Source: Streptomyces olivaceoviridis | GTDB taxonomy: Bacteria > Actinomycetota > Actinomycetes > Streptomycetales > Streptomycetaceae | Length of the DNA stretch: 64,000 nt | Assembly: GCF_014650115.1 (NCBI RefSeq) | Contig: NZ_BMUI01000024.1 | Coordinates: 50,081 to 114,080, forward strand | Direction: 5' to 3' | Shown: positions 1 through 8,150 of the stretch, piece after piece | Position numbering within the stretch: position 1 is the stretch's first letter | Layout of the letters: every line of letters starts with the position of its first letter | Translations under genes and position numbers: made by a program | Notes under the pieces: generated by a model | Told to the model about the DNA's origin: nothing | What the model saw: only the letters and a program-made list of their open reading frames with translations | Database searches by the model: none

Positions 1-432
1 TCCCACAACCCCTTCTCGATGCCGCAGGGCGGCCTGGAGGCCCTCCAGACCCAGGACCCGCTGGACGTCCTGGGCTGGCAGTACGACATCGTCTGCAACG
101 GCGTCGAGCTGTCCTCCGGCGCGATCCGGAACCACGACCCGGAGATCATGCTCAAGGCCTTCGAGATCGCGGGCTACGACCGGGAGACCGTCGAGGAGAA
201 GTTCGCGGGCATGCTGCGCGCGTTCCGCTTCGGCGCCCCGCCGCACGGTGGCATCGCCCCGGGTGTGGACCGGATCGTCATGCTCCTCGCGGACGAGCCC
301 AACATCCGCGAGACGATCGCCTTCCCGCTCAACGGCAACGCCCAGGACCTGATGATGGGCGCCCCGACCGAGCTGGACGAGTCCCGCCTGCGCGAGCTGC
401 ACCTGACCATCCGGAAGCCGCAGCCGAAGTAA
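1..432 (+). CDS. aspS: Aspartyl-tRNA synthetase, C-terminal part (5' end outside window)
   Basis: The frame is open from base 1 and encodes 143 residues ending in TAA. It is the end of a class II aminoacyl-tRNA synthetase that charges tRNA-Asp in the cytosol. The class II motif 3 is visible as GVDRIVMLL, preceded by the glycine-rich PPHGGIAPG, and the tail IRETIAFPLNGNAQDLMMGA is typical of bacterial AspRS. The upstream catalytic motifs 1 and 2, the anticodon-binding domain and the GAD insertion must lie before the window, so they cannot be checked. Whether the tRNA is Asp-only or Asp/Asn cannot be told from this part. A stable hairpin follows the stop. Confidence 0.96.
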   Translation, partial: SHNPFSMPQGGLEALQTQDPLDVLGWQYDIVCNGVELSSGAIRNHDPEIMLKAFEIAGYDRETVEEKFAGMLRAFRFGAPPHGGIAPGVDRIVMLLADEPNIRETIAFPLNGNAQDLMMGAPTELDESRLRELHLTIRKPQPK

Positions 433-453
433 GCAACCGGGAATTCCCCGGCC

Positions 454-499
454 GTGCGCGCCGATCCGTCCTGACCCGCTCCGGACGATCGGCGCGCAC
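454..499 (+). terminator. Hairpin downstream of aspS
   Basis: A perfect 13-bp inverted repeat (GTGCGCGCCGATC at 454-466 and its complement at 487-499) with a 20-nt loop lies 22 bases after the aspS stop. There is no U-tract, which is usual for actinobacterial terminators. The role as terminator is inferred from position and stability. Confidence 0.6.
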
Positions 500-760
500 A
501 GCCGTCTCCGGGCCCGGTGACAGCTTCCGCTCCTACGGTCCCGGCCCATGACAGACGGACGACGACACCACCGCGGACCTCTGTTACATGGGCGGCGGAG
601 GCGGTGGCCCGGCCCCGACCGGCACCCCGACGGCAACCCCGACCGGTACGCCCACGGGCGCGCCTCCGTCGTACGACCGCAAGCGCGTCGCCGTGGTGTG
701 CGGGCCCGGCTCATCCTGGGCGTGGCCCCGGACGAGACGCACGACGGCGGCTGATCCGGT
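500..760 (+). other. Region between aspS and the AbiEii gene; possible degraded reading frame
   Basis: No convincing gene. From 588 one frame encodes MGGGGGGPAP followed by a TGTPTATPTG-like Thr/Pro stretch and YDRKRVAVVCGPG, then runs without a stop into the antisense of the next gene. A neighbouring frame stops at 754. The Thr/Pro-rich composition looks like a fragment of a secreted or linker-containing protein, but there is no clear start or ribosome site. I leave it as a possible remnant. Confidence 0.25.
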
Positions 761-1453
761 TCACTCGCCCTGCTCGTCGGTCTCGGTGTCCGGGGACGCG
801 CCCTCCTCCAGCAGCCGCTCGGCGATGTCGTCGGACCAGTGCTGGGCCCAGGCGCGCAGGGCGGCGACGGCGGCCTCGTCCAGGCCGTGGCGGAGGAAGT
901 CCCTGTCGGAGTAGAAGTCCGTGCCCGTCAGCCGGGACTGGAGGGTCGGCAGGTCGAACGGGTCATGGGCGTGCCGACGGCCCAGTTCCTCCAGGGCGGG
1001 CAGGGGGAACCGGGCCGCCGCGGCCTGCGCGTCGATGAGGTCGACGGCCGCGCCCCGGTCGTACAGGGCGCGGATCTTCGTGCCGACGGCGTCCGCCAGG
1101 GAGAGCGCCGGACCGTACCCGGTCAGTTCCGGCGGCTGCCAGAACGCCTCCTTGTGCAGCGCGAGCGCGCACGGCTCGCCGGTCGGCGGGTCCGTGACCG
1201 TCAGCTGTGCGGTGCGCGCGGTGACCGCGCCGGTCCGCACCCGCCGCCCCCGCGCCTCCAGGGCCGCGCCGACGGCACCGGCGATGTGCTCGATGGCCTC
1301 GGCGCTCTCGGTGGCGAAGTCCAGGTCGGCGTGCGGGCGGCGGAGCAGTCCGTGCGCCTGGAGGGCGTAGCCGCCGGCCAGGACCAGACCGTACGGGCCG
1401 CCCACGGCGACGACGTCCGCGAGGAGTCGGCGATGGGGTTCGGGGATGTCCAC
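761..1453 (-). CDS. AbiEii/AbiGii-type nucleotidyltransferase (orphan toxin-like protein)
   Basis: 230 residues. The N-terminal segment LVLAGGYALQAHG followed by PHADLDF matches the GG[S/Y]-x(n)-D-x-D nucleotidyltransferase core of the AbiEii/AbiGii (DUF1814) family. In characterised members this is the toxin half of type IV abortive-infection systems, which transfers nucleotides to targets such as tRNA. The AbiEi-type winged-helix antitoxin normally lies immediately upstream in the same operon. Here the upstream neighbour is metG, transcribed as a separate unit behind a strong hairpin, and no antitoxin-like gene is nearby. Actinobacteria have many such solitary copies, so a housekeeping or degenerate role is possible. 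The family call is firm and the function is not. Confidence 0.75.
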   Translation of the reverse strand: MDIPEPHRRLLADVVAVGGPYGLVLAGGYALQAHGLLRRPHADLDFATESAEAIEHIAGAVGAALEARGRRVRTGAVTARTAQLTVTDPPTGEPCALALHKEAFWQPPELTGYGPALSLADAVGTKIRALYDRGAAVDLIDAQAAAARFPLPALEELGRRHAHDPFDLPTLQSRLTGTDFYSDRDFLRHGLDEAAVAALRAWAQHWSDDIAERLLEEGASPDTETDEQGE

Positions 1454-1630
1454 ACCAAGATCTTTCCGGCTTCCGGCCGCTCATGCGCGACGAGCGGCAA
1501 CTTTCCCCGCCGCGGCGGCCACTGAGGAGGTGTGGGGCACGTACGACAGCCCCCTGAGGACTCCTCCGTGGCAGCTCCCTCCCACCGCCGGTCCCTCCGC
1601 GGGCGGCGCGCCCTCGTCGTCTGCGGCGAA

Positions 1631-1660
1631 GGGCCCGGGGAGCGTGTGCTCCCCGGGCCC
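1631..1660 (-). terminator. Strong hairpin downstream of metG
   Basis: A perfect 13-bp stem (GGGCCCGGGGAGC at 1631-1643, complement at 1648-1660) with a GTGT loop lies 18 bases beyond the metG stop in the direction of metG transcription. It should end the metG transcript before the AbiEii-type gene. Confidence 0.8.
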
Positions 1661-1678
1661 TTCCGCTCGTGCCACGGC

Positions 1679-3295
1679 TCAGGCGGCCGGCTTCTCCTCA
1701 AGGCGCGGGAAGAGGACCGCGCCCTTGGTGATCGTCGAACCCGCGGGCAGCTTGCCCCACTCGCCCGCGTCCTGGATCCGCTGCGTGGCCAGTGCGCCGA
1801 GGCCGGCCTCCGCGCCCAGGGAGTCCCAGAGCTTCTGGGAGGTCTCCGGCATGACCGGGTTCAGCAGCACGGCCACCGCGCGGAGGGCTTCCGCGGCCGT
1901 GTAGAGGATCGTCGCGAGGCGGGCCCTGCCCTCCTCGGACTCGTCCTTGGCCACCTTCCACGGCTCCTGCTCCGTGATGTAGCCGTTGACCTGCTTGACG
2001 AAGTCGAAGACGGCCAGGATGCCGCCCTGGAAGTCCAGCTCCTCGCCGATGCGGCGGTCCGCCTCGGCCACGGCCTTGGCCAGGCCGTCGTGGACCGCCT
2101 TCTCCGCCTCGCCGTCGGCGGCCGACTCCGGCAGCGTGCCGCCGAAGTACTTGCCGACCATGGCGGCCACGCGGGAGGCGAGGTTGCCGAAGTCGTTGGC
2201 CAGCTCGGAGGTGTACCGGGCGGAGAAGTCCTCCCAGGAGAAGGAGCCGTCCTGGCCGAAGGCGATGGCCCGCAGGAAGTACCAGCGGTAGGCGTCCACG
2301 CCGAAGTGCGAGGTGAGGTCCTGCGGCTTGATGCCGGTCAGGTTCGACTTCGACATCTTCTCGCCGCCGACCATCAGCCAGCCGTTGGCCGCGATCCTGC
2401 CGGGGAGCGGGAGACCCTGCGCCATCAGCATGGCGGGCCAGATCACCGCGTGGAAGCGGAGGATGTCCTTGCCGACCAGGTGGACGTCGGCGGGGAACGT
2501 GGCCTCGAACTTCTCCTGGTTCTCGTTGTAGCCGACCGCCGTGGCGTAGTTGAGCAGCGCGTCGACCCACACGTAGATCACGTGCTTGTCGTCCCAGGGG
2601 ATCGGGATGCCCCAGTCGAAGGTCGAGCGGGAGATGGAGAGGTCCTGGAGGCCCTGGCGGACGAAGTTCACGACCTCGTTGCGCGCGGACTCGGGCTGGA
2701 TGAAGCCCGGGTTGGCCTCGTAGTGGGCGAGGAGCTTGTCGGTGTACTCGCTCAGCTTGAAGAAGTAGTTCTCCTCGCTGAGGATCTCCACCGGCTTCTT
2801 GTGGATCGGGCACAGCTTCTGGCCCGCGTACTCGCCCTCGCCGTCGAGCAGTTCGCCGGGGAGCTTGTACTCCTCGCAGCCGACGCAGTACGGGCCCTCG
2901 TAGCCGCCCTTGTAGATCTCGCCCTTGTCGTACAGGTCCTGGACGAATTCCTGGACGCGGTCGGTGTGCCGCTTCTGCGTGGTGCGGATGAAGTCGTCGT
3001 TCGCGATCTCCAGGTGCTCCCAGAGAGGCTTCCAGGCCTCGGTGACGAGCTTGTCCGCCCACTGCTGGGGCGTGACCCCGTTCGCCTCGGCCGTGCGCAT
3101 GATCTTCTGACCGTGCTCGTCCGTGCCGGTGAGGTACCACACCTTCTCGCCGCGCTGACGGTGCCAGCGGGTGAGCACGTCGCCTGCGACGGTCGTATAG
3201 GCGTGGCCCAGGTGAGGAGCGTCGTTGACGTAGTAGATGGGGGTGGAGACGTAGTACGCCTTGCCACCCTGCTTCTCGGATCCAGTGGCCGCCAT
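1679..3295 (-). CDS. metG: Methionyl-tRNA synthetase
   Basis: 538 residues, a class I synthetase that charges initiator and elongator tRNA-Met. The HIGH signature is HLGHAY near residue 28, following YYVNDAPHLGHAY, and the KMSKS loop is present as KMSKSN. A metal-binding knob is visible as CVGC followed by CPIH (three cysteines and one histidine), so the protein belongs to the zinc-containing short type without a C-terminal EMAP-like tRNA-binding domain. The catalytic core and the alpha-helical anticodon domain appear complete. The ATG at 3295 directly precedes a charged leader and YYVSTPIYYVN, the usual N-terminus. Confidence 0.97.
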   Translation of the reverse strand: MAATGSEKQGGKAYYVSTPIYYVNDAPHLGHAYTTVAGDVLTRWHRQRGEKVWYLTGTDEHGQKIMRTAEANGVTPQQWADKLVTEAWKPLWEHLEIANDDFIRTTQKRHTDRVQEFVQDLYDKGEIYKGGYEGPYCVGCEEYKLPGELLDGEGEYAGQKLCPIHKKPVEILSEENYFFKLSEYTDKLLAHYEANPGFIQPESARNEVVNFVRQGLQDLSISRSTFDWGIPIPWDDKHVIYVWVDALLNYATAVGYNENQEKFEATFPADVHLVGKDILRFHAVIWPAMLMAQGLPLPGRIAANGWLMVGGEKMSKSNLTGIKPQDLTSHFGVDAYRWYFLRAIAFGQDGSFSWEDFSARYTSELANDFGNLASRVAAMVGKYFGGTLPESAADGEAEKAVHDGLAKAVAEADRRIGEELDFQGGILAVFDFVKQVNGYITEQEPWKVAKDESEEGRARLATILYTAAEALRAVAVLLNPVMPETSQKLWDSLGAEAGLGALATQRIQDAGEWGKLPAGSTITKGAVLFPRLEEKPAA

Positions 3296-3342
3296 AAGTC
3301 GAAATCCTACTGGCCCGCCGGAGATCGACTCACATGCGTTTC

Positions 3343-3368
3343 GGGGGGTGGACGGGTGTCCACCCCCC
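3343..3368 (-). terminator. Hairpin downstream of the VWA gene
   Basis: An 11-bp perfect stem (GGGGGGTGGAC at 3343-3353, complement at 3358-3368, loop GGGT) begins 9 bases beyond the stop of the minus-strand VWA gene. It separates that gene from metG. Confidence 0.7.
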
Positions 3369-3376
3369 GGTGGGGC

Positions 3377-5074
3377 TCACGGGCGCCAGGTGGCCAGTAC
3401 GCCCTCGTAGAGCTCCGTGTCGGTGAGCTCGCGCGGGGTCGGGCCCGCGTGGAAGAAGGACGTGTTGCCGGTCTTCAGCTTGCGGAGGTAGTCGAAGGCC
3501 TTGTTGTCGTGGTCGCCGAAGGCGACGAAGGAGAAGAAGAGGGCGGGGTGCCGGGTGGCGGCCTCGGTGAGCGACTGGGTGGCGGGGGTCTTGGCGTCCG
3601 GGGCGCCGTCGGTCTGGAACACGACCAGGGCGGGGGTGCCGGGGGCGGCGTTCTCCTCGTAGTGCGTGACGACGGCCTCTACGGCGGCGTGGTAGCTGGT
3701 GCGGCCCATGCGGCCGAGGCCGGCGTGCACGTCGTCGATCTTCGTCTCGTGGTCCGGGGTGAGGGTGAGGTCGGCGGTGCCGTCGACCTCCGTGGAGAAG
3801 AAGACGACGTGGACCGTGGCCTCGGGGTCGAGGTGGGCGGCGAGGGCGAGGGTCTGGTCGGCGAGGGCCTGGGCGGAGCCGTCCTTGTAGTACGGCCGCA
3901 TGCTCGCGGAGCGGTCGAGGACGAGGTAGACCTTGGCGCGGGTGCCGGTGAGGTCGGTCTTCTTGAGGGTGGTCGTGGCGGCCTTGTAGGCGGTGGTGAG
4001 GGACGGGGTGCGGTTCCGTACCCGGGTGAGCGGGACGGCCGGCTGGGGCTTGGGCTCCGCCTCGGCTTCGCCGGTTGCCTGCGGCGCCGCTGCCGTGGCG
4101 GGTGCGGGCTCCGGTGCGGGTGCGGGTGCGGGTGCCGGGTCCTGGTCCGCCTCGGCTTCGCCGGTTGCCTGCGGCGCCGAGTCCGCCTCGGCTTCGCCTT
4201 CGGCGTCCGGGTTCCCACCCGCACCACCCGTGCGGCTTTCGTCGTCGGCTGCGGGTGGCCCCTGGGGGGTGTCCTCGCCGTCGGCGGCCTGCGGGGCGGT
4301 GGTCGTCTCGGCGGCTACGGCCGCTTCGTCGGCCTCCGCTTCCGCGTCCGCCTCCGCCGTAGCAGCAACCTCCACCTCTGCCTCCGGCTCCGGCTCGGTC
4401 GCCGGTTCCGCTTCTGTCGGAGCCGCAGCCTTCGCTTCCGCCTCCGGCTCGGTCGCCGGTTCCGCCTCTGCCTCCGGCTCGGTTGTCTCCGTGCCGGCCG
4501 CCGACTCGGGCTCAGGCTCCTCGGTCGTTTCCTCGGTCTTCGGCTCGGCTTCCTCGGTCGGCTGCTCGGCCTTCGGCTCGGGCTCCTCGGTCGGCTGCTC
4601 GGCCTTCGGCTCGGGCTCCTCGGTCGGCTGCTCGGCCTTCGGCTCGGGCTCCTCGGTCGGCTGCTCGGCCTTCGGCTCGGGCTCCTCGGTCGGCGGCTCG
4701 GGCTCTGTCGGAGTTGTCGGCGCGGTGTTCTCGTCCGTCTCGGCCGGAGGCTGCTGGTCGGGCTTGTCCTCGGGGCGGGCGGGGGTGGGCGCTTCGCTCT
4801 TCTCCTCCTCGGCCGTCACCGGGTCCGTCTCCTCGGTCCCGGCCGGAGTCGGGTCCGCCGGCTGGGCAGGGGCGGTCTTCACCTTGTCGAAAGCCGCTGC
4901 CACCAGCTCGTGTTCCTCGGCCGCCGCCACCGGTTCGTGTTCCTCGGTGGGGGTGCGGCGGGGTTCCGGGACCGAGGGGGAGTGCGCGGGGGTCTCGGTC
5001 GCACCCTCCGGCTCGGTGGCTCGTGCTTTGCGTGAGCGGCCGAACGCGTTCCGCAGGAGAGTGAGAATGCCCAT
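3377..5074 (-). CDS. von Willebrand factor A domain protein with a long acidic Pro/Glu/Ala repeat region
   Basis: 565 residues in two parts. Residues 1-30 are basic (GRSRKARA). Residues about 30-365 are an acidic Pro/Glu/Thr/Ala-rich, presumably disordered region that holds four identical TEEPEPKAEQP-type units. The C-terminal 190 residues form a VWA domain with a MIDAS motif D-R-S-A-S at about residue 387 and a later FQTDGAPD that supplies the remaining metal ligands. The fold resembles the stand-alone VWA proteins of tellurium-resistance/TerY type found in Streptomyces. No signal peptide or transmembrane segment is seen, so it is probably cytosolic. The binding partner is unknown. The repeat region may vary in copy number between strains. 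Confidence 0.85.
   Translation of the reverse strand: MGILTLLRNAFGRSRKARATEPEGATETPAHSPSVPEPRRTPTEEHEPVAAAEEHELVAAAFDKVKTAPAQPADPTPAGTEETDPVTAEEEKSEAPTPARPEDKPDQQPPAETDENTAPTTPTEPEPPTEEPEPKAEQPTEEPEPKAEQPTEEPEPKAEQPTEEPEPKAEQPTEEAEPKTEETTEEPEPESAAGTETTEPEAEAEPATEPEAEAKAAAPTEAEPATEPEPEAEVEVAATAEADAEAEADEAAVAAETTTAPQAADGEDTPQGPPAADDESRTGGAGGNPDAEGEAEADSAPQATGEAEADQDPAPAPAPAPEPAPATAAAPQATGEAEAEPKPQPAVPLTRVRNRTPSLTTAYKAATTTLKKTDLTGTRAKVYLVLDRSASMRPYYKDGSAQALADQTLALAAHLDPEATVHVVFFSTEVDGTADLTLTPDHETKIDDVHAGLGRMGRTSYHAAVEAVVTHYEENAAPGTPALVVFQTDGAPDAKTPATQSLTEAATRHPALFFSFVAFGDHDNKAFDYLRKLKTGNTSFFHAGPTPRELTDTELYEGVLATWRP
4558..4689 (-). repeat. Four perfect 33-bp tandem repeats inside the VWA gene
   Basis: Four identical 33-bp units (4558-4590, 4591-4623, 4624-4656, 4657-4689) encode an 11-residue Glu/Pro/Lys repeat in the linker of the VWA protein. 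Because the unit is a multiple of three, gain or loss of copies keeps the frame. Imperfect relatives flank both sides. Confidence 0.9.
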
Positions 5075-5158
5075 GTGCGCAACCCTTCGTGAGGTGTAGC
5101 CGTCAATCCCTGGCCAGGACGGACACGTAAGGTTAGCGGCCCCGGATTACGGGGGCGG

Positions 5159-7102
5159 TCAGCGCGGGGACGCGATCGAGCGGGCCGCCGCGACCTCCTG
5201 ACGCAGGGGTTCCAGGACGCTGCCCGCCGGGCCGGTCAGGTCGGTGCGGACGGCGATGAGGGTCTCCGCGTTCCGTACGCCCTCCGACAGTTCCCGCAGT
5301 TGCAGGGTGACCTGGGTGATCTCGGCCGTGGAGGGCGCCGCCGCCCCGTGGCGGACACGCACGCGGGCCGCCGTCGTGGCGTCCACGATCCGTTCCACGG
5401 CGACGACCAGCGGCCACCACGCGGCGGCGCGCCGGCCGGTCGGCGGGGGTTCGGTCAGGGCCCGCTGGAACTCGGTGCGGATGACGGACAGGTCGCGGTA
5501 GAGGCGGCGGCGCATGCGGGCCCGGGCGGGCGGGTCGGCGTGCGGGCCGAAGGCGGCCTCGACGTACGCCGCCGTGTCGGCCACCGCGTCGGCGAGGCGG
5601 TCGCCGACCCGGGTGTGCCAGCTCTCGGGCCACAGGAGGTAGCCGGCGGTCAGGGCGATGGCGCAGCCCAGGAGGGAGTCGGCCAGCCGGGGCACCAGCA
5701 GGGCCGTGCCCTGGTGGTTGAGGACGTCGGACAGGATGAGGATCACCGGGGTGATGGCGGCGGTCTGGTAGCCGTAGCCCCGGGGGGTGAGGGCCGGGAT
5801 GAGGGGGGCCAGGAGGAAGAGGACGGGGACGTCCCACCAGCCGAGCGGGACCTCGGCCAGCACCACCGCCGCGATCAGCAGACCGGCCACCGTGCCGAGC
5901 GCGCGCAGCAGCGCGCGGGAGAAGACCGAGCCGAAGTCGGGCTTGAGGACGAAGGTGATGGTCAGGGCGACCCAGTAGGAACGCGGGACGGGGATCAGGG
6001 AGACCAGGGCCTGCGCGATGCCGATGCAGACGGCGAGCCGTACGCCGTAGCGCCAGGAGTTGGCGGACAGTACGACGTTGCGGGCCGCGCGGGCGGTGCG
6101 GATGCCGAGGGCGGCCGGCCGGCCGAGGCGGTCGTCGATGCCCCGGGGGTCCACGTCGGGGGCGGTGACGACCTCGGCGGTGTGGCGCAGGGCATGGTCC
6201 ACCGCCCGGGCCGTCTCCGTGGTCGGCACGGGCAGGTGCAGGGGCGGGAGGGTGCTCGCCCCGGTGGCGACGGCGTCGGCCAGGTGGCGGAAGGCTTCCG
6301 GGATCTCCGGGGGGAGCGGGCGGGCCGCCAGGTGGGCCGCGGGGGCCGCCTCGATCACCGGGGTGATCGCGTTCAGCTGGGCGAGGAGGCGGGTGAGGTC
6401 CGGGCTGCGGCCGTGGTGGCGGGCGCGCCGGGCCAGGATCAGGTCGTACGACTGGTTCAGGGAGTGGGTGACGGTGCGGCGGGCCGCCTCGTACTCCTCG
6501 GTGCGGTCGGTGCCGGCGGTGGCGAGGAGGGTGGCGACCGTGCGGTAGGTGGCCGCGACCGCGGCCCGTTCGGGCACGCCCGCGCGCAGCGGCCAGGCCA
6601 GCAGCCCGAAGGCGAGGACGAGGAGGCCGCCGCCGGTCAGCAGGGTCGGGGCGAGCCACCAGGGGGAGGGGAGCGGGAGTCCCGCGCCCACCACGCAGTT
6701 CAGCAGCAGGAGCAGGCCGGAGACCGAGGCGACCGCGCCGATCGTGGAGATCATGCCGGAGACCAGGGCGACGCCGGTGACCGCGGCCACCGCGTACCAG
6801 CCGTGCCCGTACACCAGGGTGCCCAGGGTCACGCCGACCGCGCCGAAGAACTGCGGTACGGCGATGTTGAGGACGCGCATGCGGTAGGCGTCGGCGGTGT
6901 CGCCGATGACGCCGGACAGGGCGCCCATGGAGGCGAGGGCGCCGTAGGCCGGGTGGCCGGCGGCGAGGCCGAGCGCCAGCGGGAGGGCCATGGCGAGGGC
7001 GGCGCGGGCCACGGCGGCCCCGTTGACGAGGGCCTGCTGGGGTTTGAGGTTCCGGACCAGCCAGTCGGGAGGGGTGAGGCTGATGGGGAACTCTCGCGAC
7101 AT
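5159..7102 (-). CDS. FUSC-family integral membrane protein
   Basis: 647 residues from ATG at 7102 (MSREFPIS). There are two hydrophobic blocks of several membrane helices: one near residues 35-165 (ARAALAMALPLALGLAAGH onward) and one near residues 370-500 (GVRLAVCIGIAQALVSLIP, then SYWVALTITFVLKPDFGSVF). The second block carries the conserved YWVxLTxxxVLKPDFGSVxxR motif of FUSC/aromatic-acid-exporter proteins. Long cytosolic helical stretches follow each block. Family members are thought to be efflux pumps for aromatic or hydrophobic acids, but the substrate here is unknown. An in-frame ATG at 7129 is an alternative start. Neither start has a strong ribosome site; I favour 7102, which gives the family's usual start just before LTPPDWLVR. 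Confidence 0.85.
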   Translation of the reverse strand: MSREFPISLTPPDWLVRNLKPQQALVNGAAVARAALAMALPLALGLAAGHPAYGALASMGALSGVIGDTADAYRMRVLNIAVPQFFGAVGVTLGTLVYGHGWYAVAAVTGVALVSGMISTIGAVASVSGLLLLLNCVVGAGLPLPSPWWLAPTLLTGGGLLVLAFGLLAWPLRAGVPERAAVAATYRTVATLLATAGTDRTEEYEAARRTVTHSLNQSYDLILARRARHHGRSPDLTRLLAQLNAITPVIEAAPAAHLAARPLPPEIPEAFRHLADAVATGASTLPPLHLPVPTTETARAVDHALRHTAEVVTAPDVDPRGIDDRLGRPAALGIRTARAARNVVLSANSWRYGVRLAVCIGIAQALVSLIPVPRSYWVALTITFVLKPDFGSVFSRALLRALGTVAGLLIAAVVLAEVPLGWWDVPVLFLLAPLIPALTPRGYGYQTAAITPVILILSDVLNHQGTALLVPRLADSLLGCAIALTAGYLLWPESWHTRVGDRLADAVADTAAYVEAAFGPHADPPARARMRRRLYRDLSVIRTEFQRALTEPPPTGRRAAAWWPLVVAVERIVDATTAARVRVRHGAAAPSTAEITQVTLQLRELSEGVRNAETLIAVRTDLTGPAGSVLEPLRQEVAAARSIASPR

Positions 7103-7164
7103 GCGCCCATTATCGCCGGGTTGATCCATCCGGGTCGGGCCCGAGCGTGCAGAGTCCGGTTCCG

Positions 7165-8133
7165 TCAGCGCACGGTTCGGTCCCGCCGGTGCAGGGTGAG
7201 GTCCACGACGAGGGCGCGGTGGTCGGTGCCGGACACGCGCGGGAAGCGGGCGCCGGTGGCGGTGAAGTCCCGGGACACCAGCACGTGGTCGATCTGGGCG
7301 CCGATGACGGAGGCGGTGCGGGACGGCCAGGTCGGGGTGCGGTCGTGGCCGGCGAGGCGGGCCGCGTCGGTGAGGCCGGTGTCGAGGACGCGCCGGAAGG
7401 CCGCGTGGTCCTGGGAGGCGTTGAAGTCCCCGGCGAGGACCACGGGGCCGTCGTCGTGGGCGGCGGCGAAGGCGCGGAGCCGGGCGAGTTCGCGGCGCCA
7501 CGGGCCCACCTGGTCCGGCAGCGGGGGCACGGTGTGGGCGAGCTGGAGGCGTACGGCGTGTCCGCGCACGTCGGCCACGGCGCCGGGCATGCCCAGCGTG
7601 CCGCGGACGCCCGCGGCGGGTCCGAGCGGGAAGCGGCTCAGGATGAGGGAGCCCTTGGAGCCGTCCTCCTCGACGGCCCGGCGGTGCGGGTAGACGCTCG
7701 CGAAGTCCCCTTCCAGGGTGGCCCGGCAGCCGGAGGCGCACTCCTGGACGAAGACCACGTCCGGCCGCCGGTCGCGCAGGACCGGGACCAGGGCGGCCGT
7801 GCCGCGGCCGAACTCGACGTTGGCGGTGAGCACGCGGAGCCGGGCGAGGGGCGGTCCGCCGGGCTCGGCGGTCTTGCCGTACGGCTCCAGGTACCAGGCG
7901 AGCAGGCCGAGGACGGCGACCCCCCAGACCAGGCCCGGCCACCAGCGGGCGAGCAGCGCGCACAGCAGCGCGAAGCCGGCCGGCGCGAGCAGCCAGGGCA
8001 GGAAGGCGAGCAGCTGGGGTACGGGGGTGATGCCGTCGGTGTCGGCGACCCGGCAGCCGACGACCACGCTCACCCCGGCGAGCAGCAGCCCGGCGCACCA
8101 GGCGCCGAGCCCGCGTCCGGAGCGCTGGGTCAC
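7165..8133 (-). CDS. Endonuclease/exonuclease/phosphatase family protein with membrane anchor
   Basis: 322 residues from GTG at 8133. Three hydrophobic helices occupy the first 100 residues. The C-terminal part is an EEP domain with LTANVEFGRG, VFVQECASG (metal-binding Glu), VVLAGDFNASQ (Asp/Asn catalytic pair) and SGTDHRALVVD (final Asp-His). The catalytic residues are all present. The domain should face outward, so a phosphodiesterase acting on nucleic acids, phosphoinositides or sphingomyelin-like substrates at the cell surface is possible. The substrate cannot be read from sequence. The start lies 17 bases after the stop of the upstream hydrolase gene (8151), suggesting one transcript. 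Confidence 0.85.
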   Translation of the reverse strand: MTQRSGRGLGAWCAGLLLAGVSVVVGCRVADTDGITPVPQLLAFLPWLLAPAGFALLCALLARWWPGLVWGVAVLGLLAWYLEPYGKTAEPGGPPLARLRVLTANVEFGRGTAALVPVLRDRRPDVVFVQECASGCRATLEGDFASVYPHRRAVEEDGSKGSLILSRFPLGPAAGVRGTLGMPGAVADVRGHAVRLQLAHTVPPLPDQVGPWRRELARLRAFAAAHDDGPVVLAGDFNASQDHAAFRRVLDTGLTDAARLAGHDRTPTWPSRTASVIGAQIDHVLVSRDFTATGARFPRVSGTDHRALVVDLTLHRRDRTVR

Positions 8134-8150
8134 GGGAGCGAGCCTACGTT

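Noticed and set aside
588..914. 108-residue plus-strand frame after aspS
   Set aside because: Second half is antisense to the AbiEii gene and no ribosome site is present; kept only as a possible remnant.
1532..5035. Very long plus-strand frame opposite metG and the VWA gene
   Set aside because: It is the GC-rich shadow of two well-supported minus-strand genes; composition is low-complexity and no domain is recognisable.
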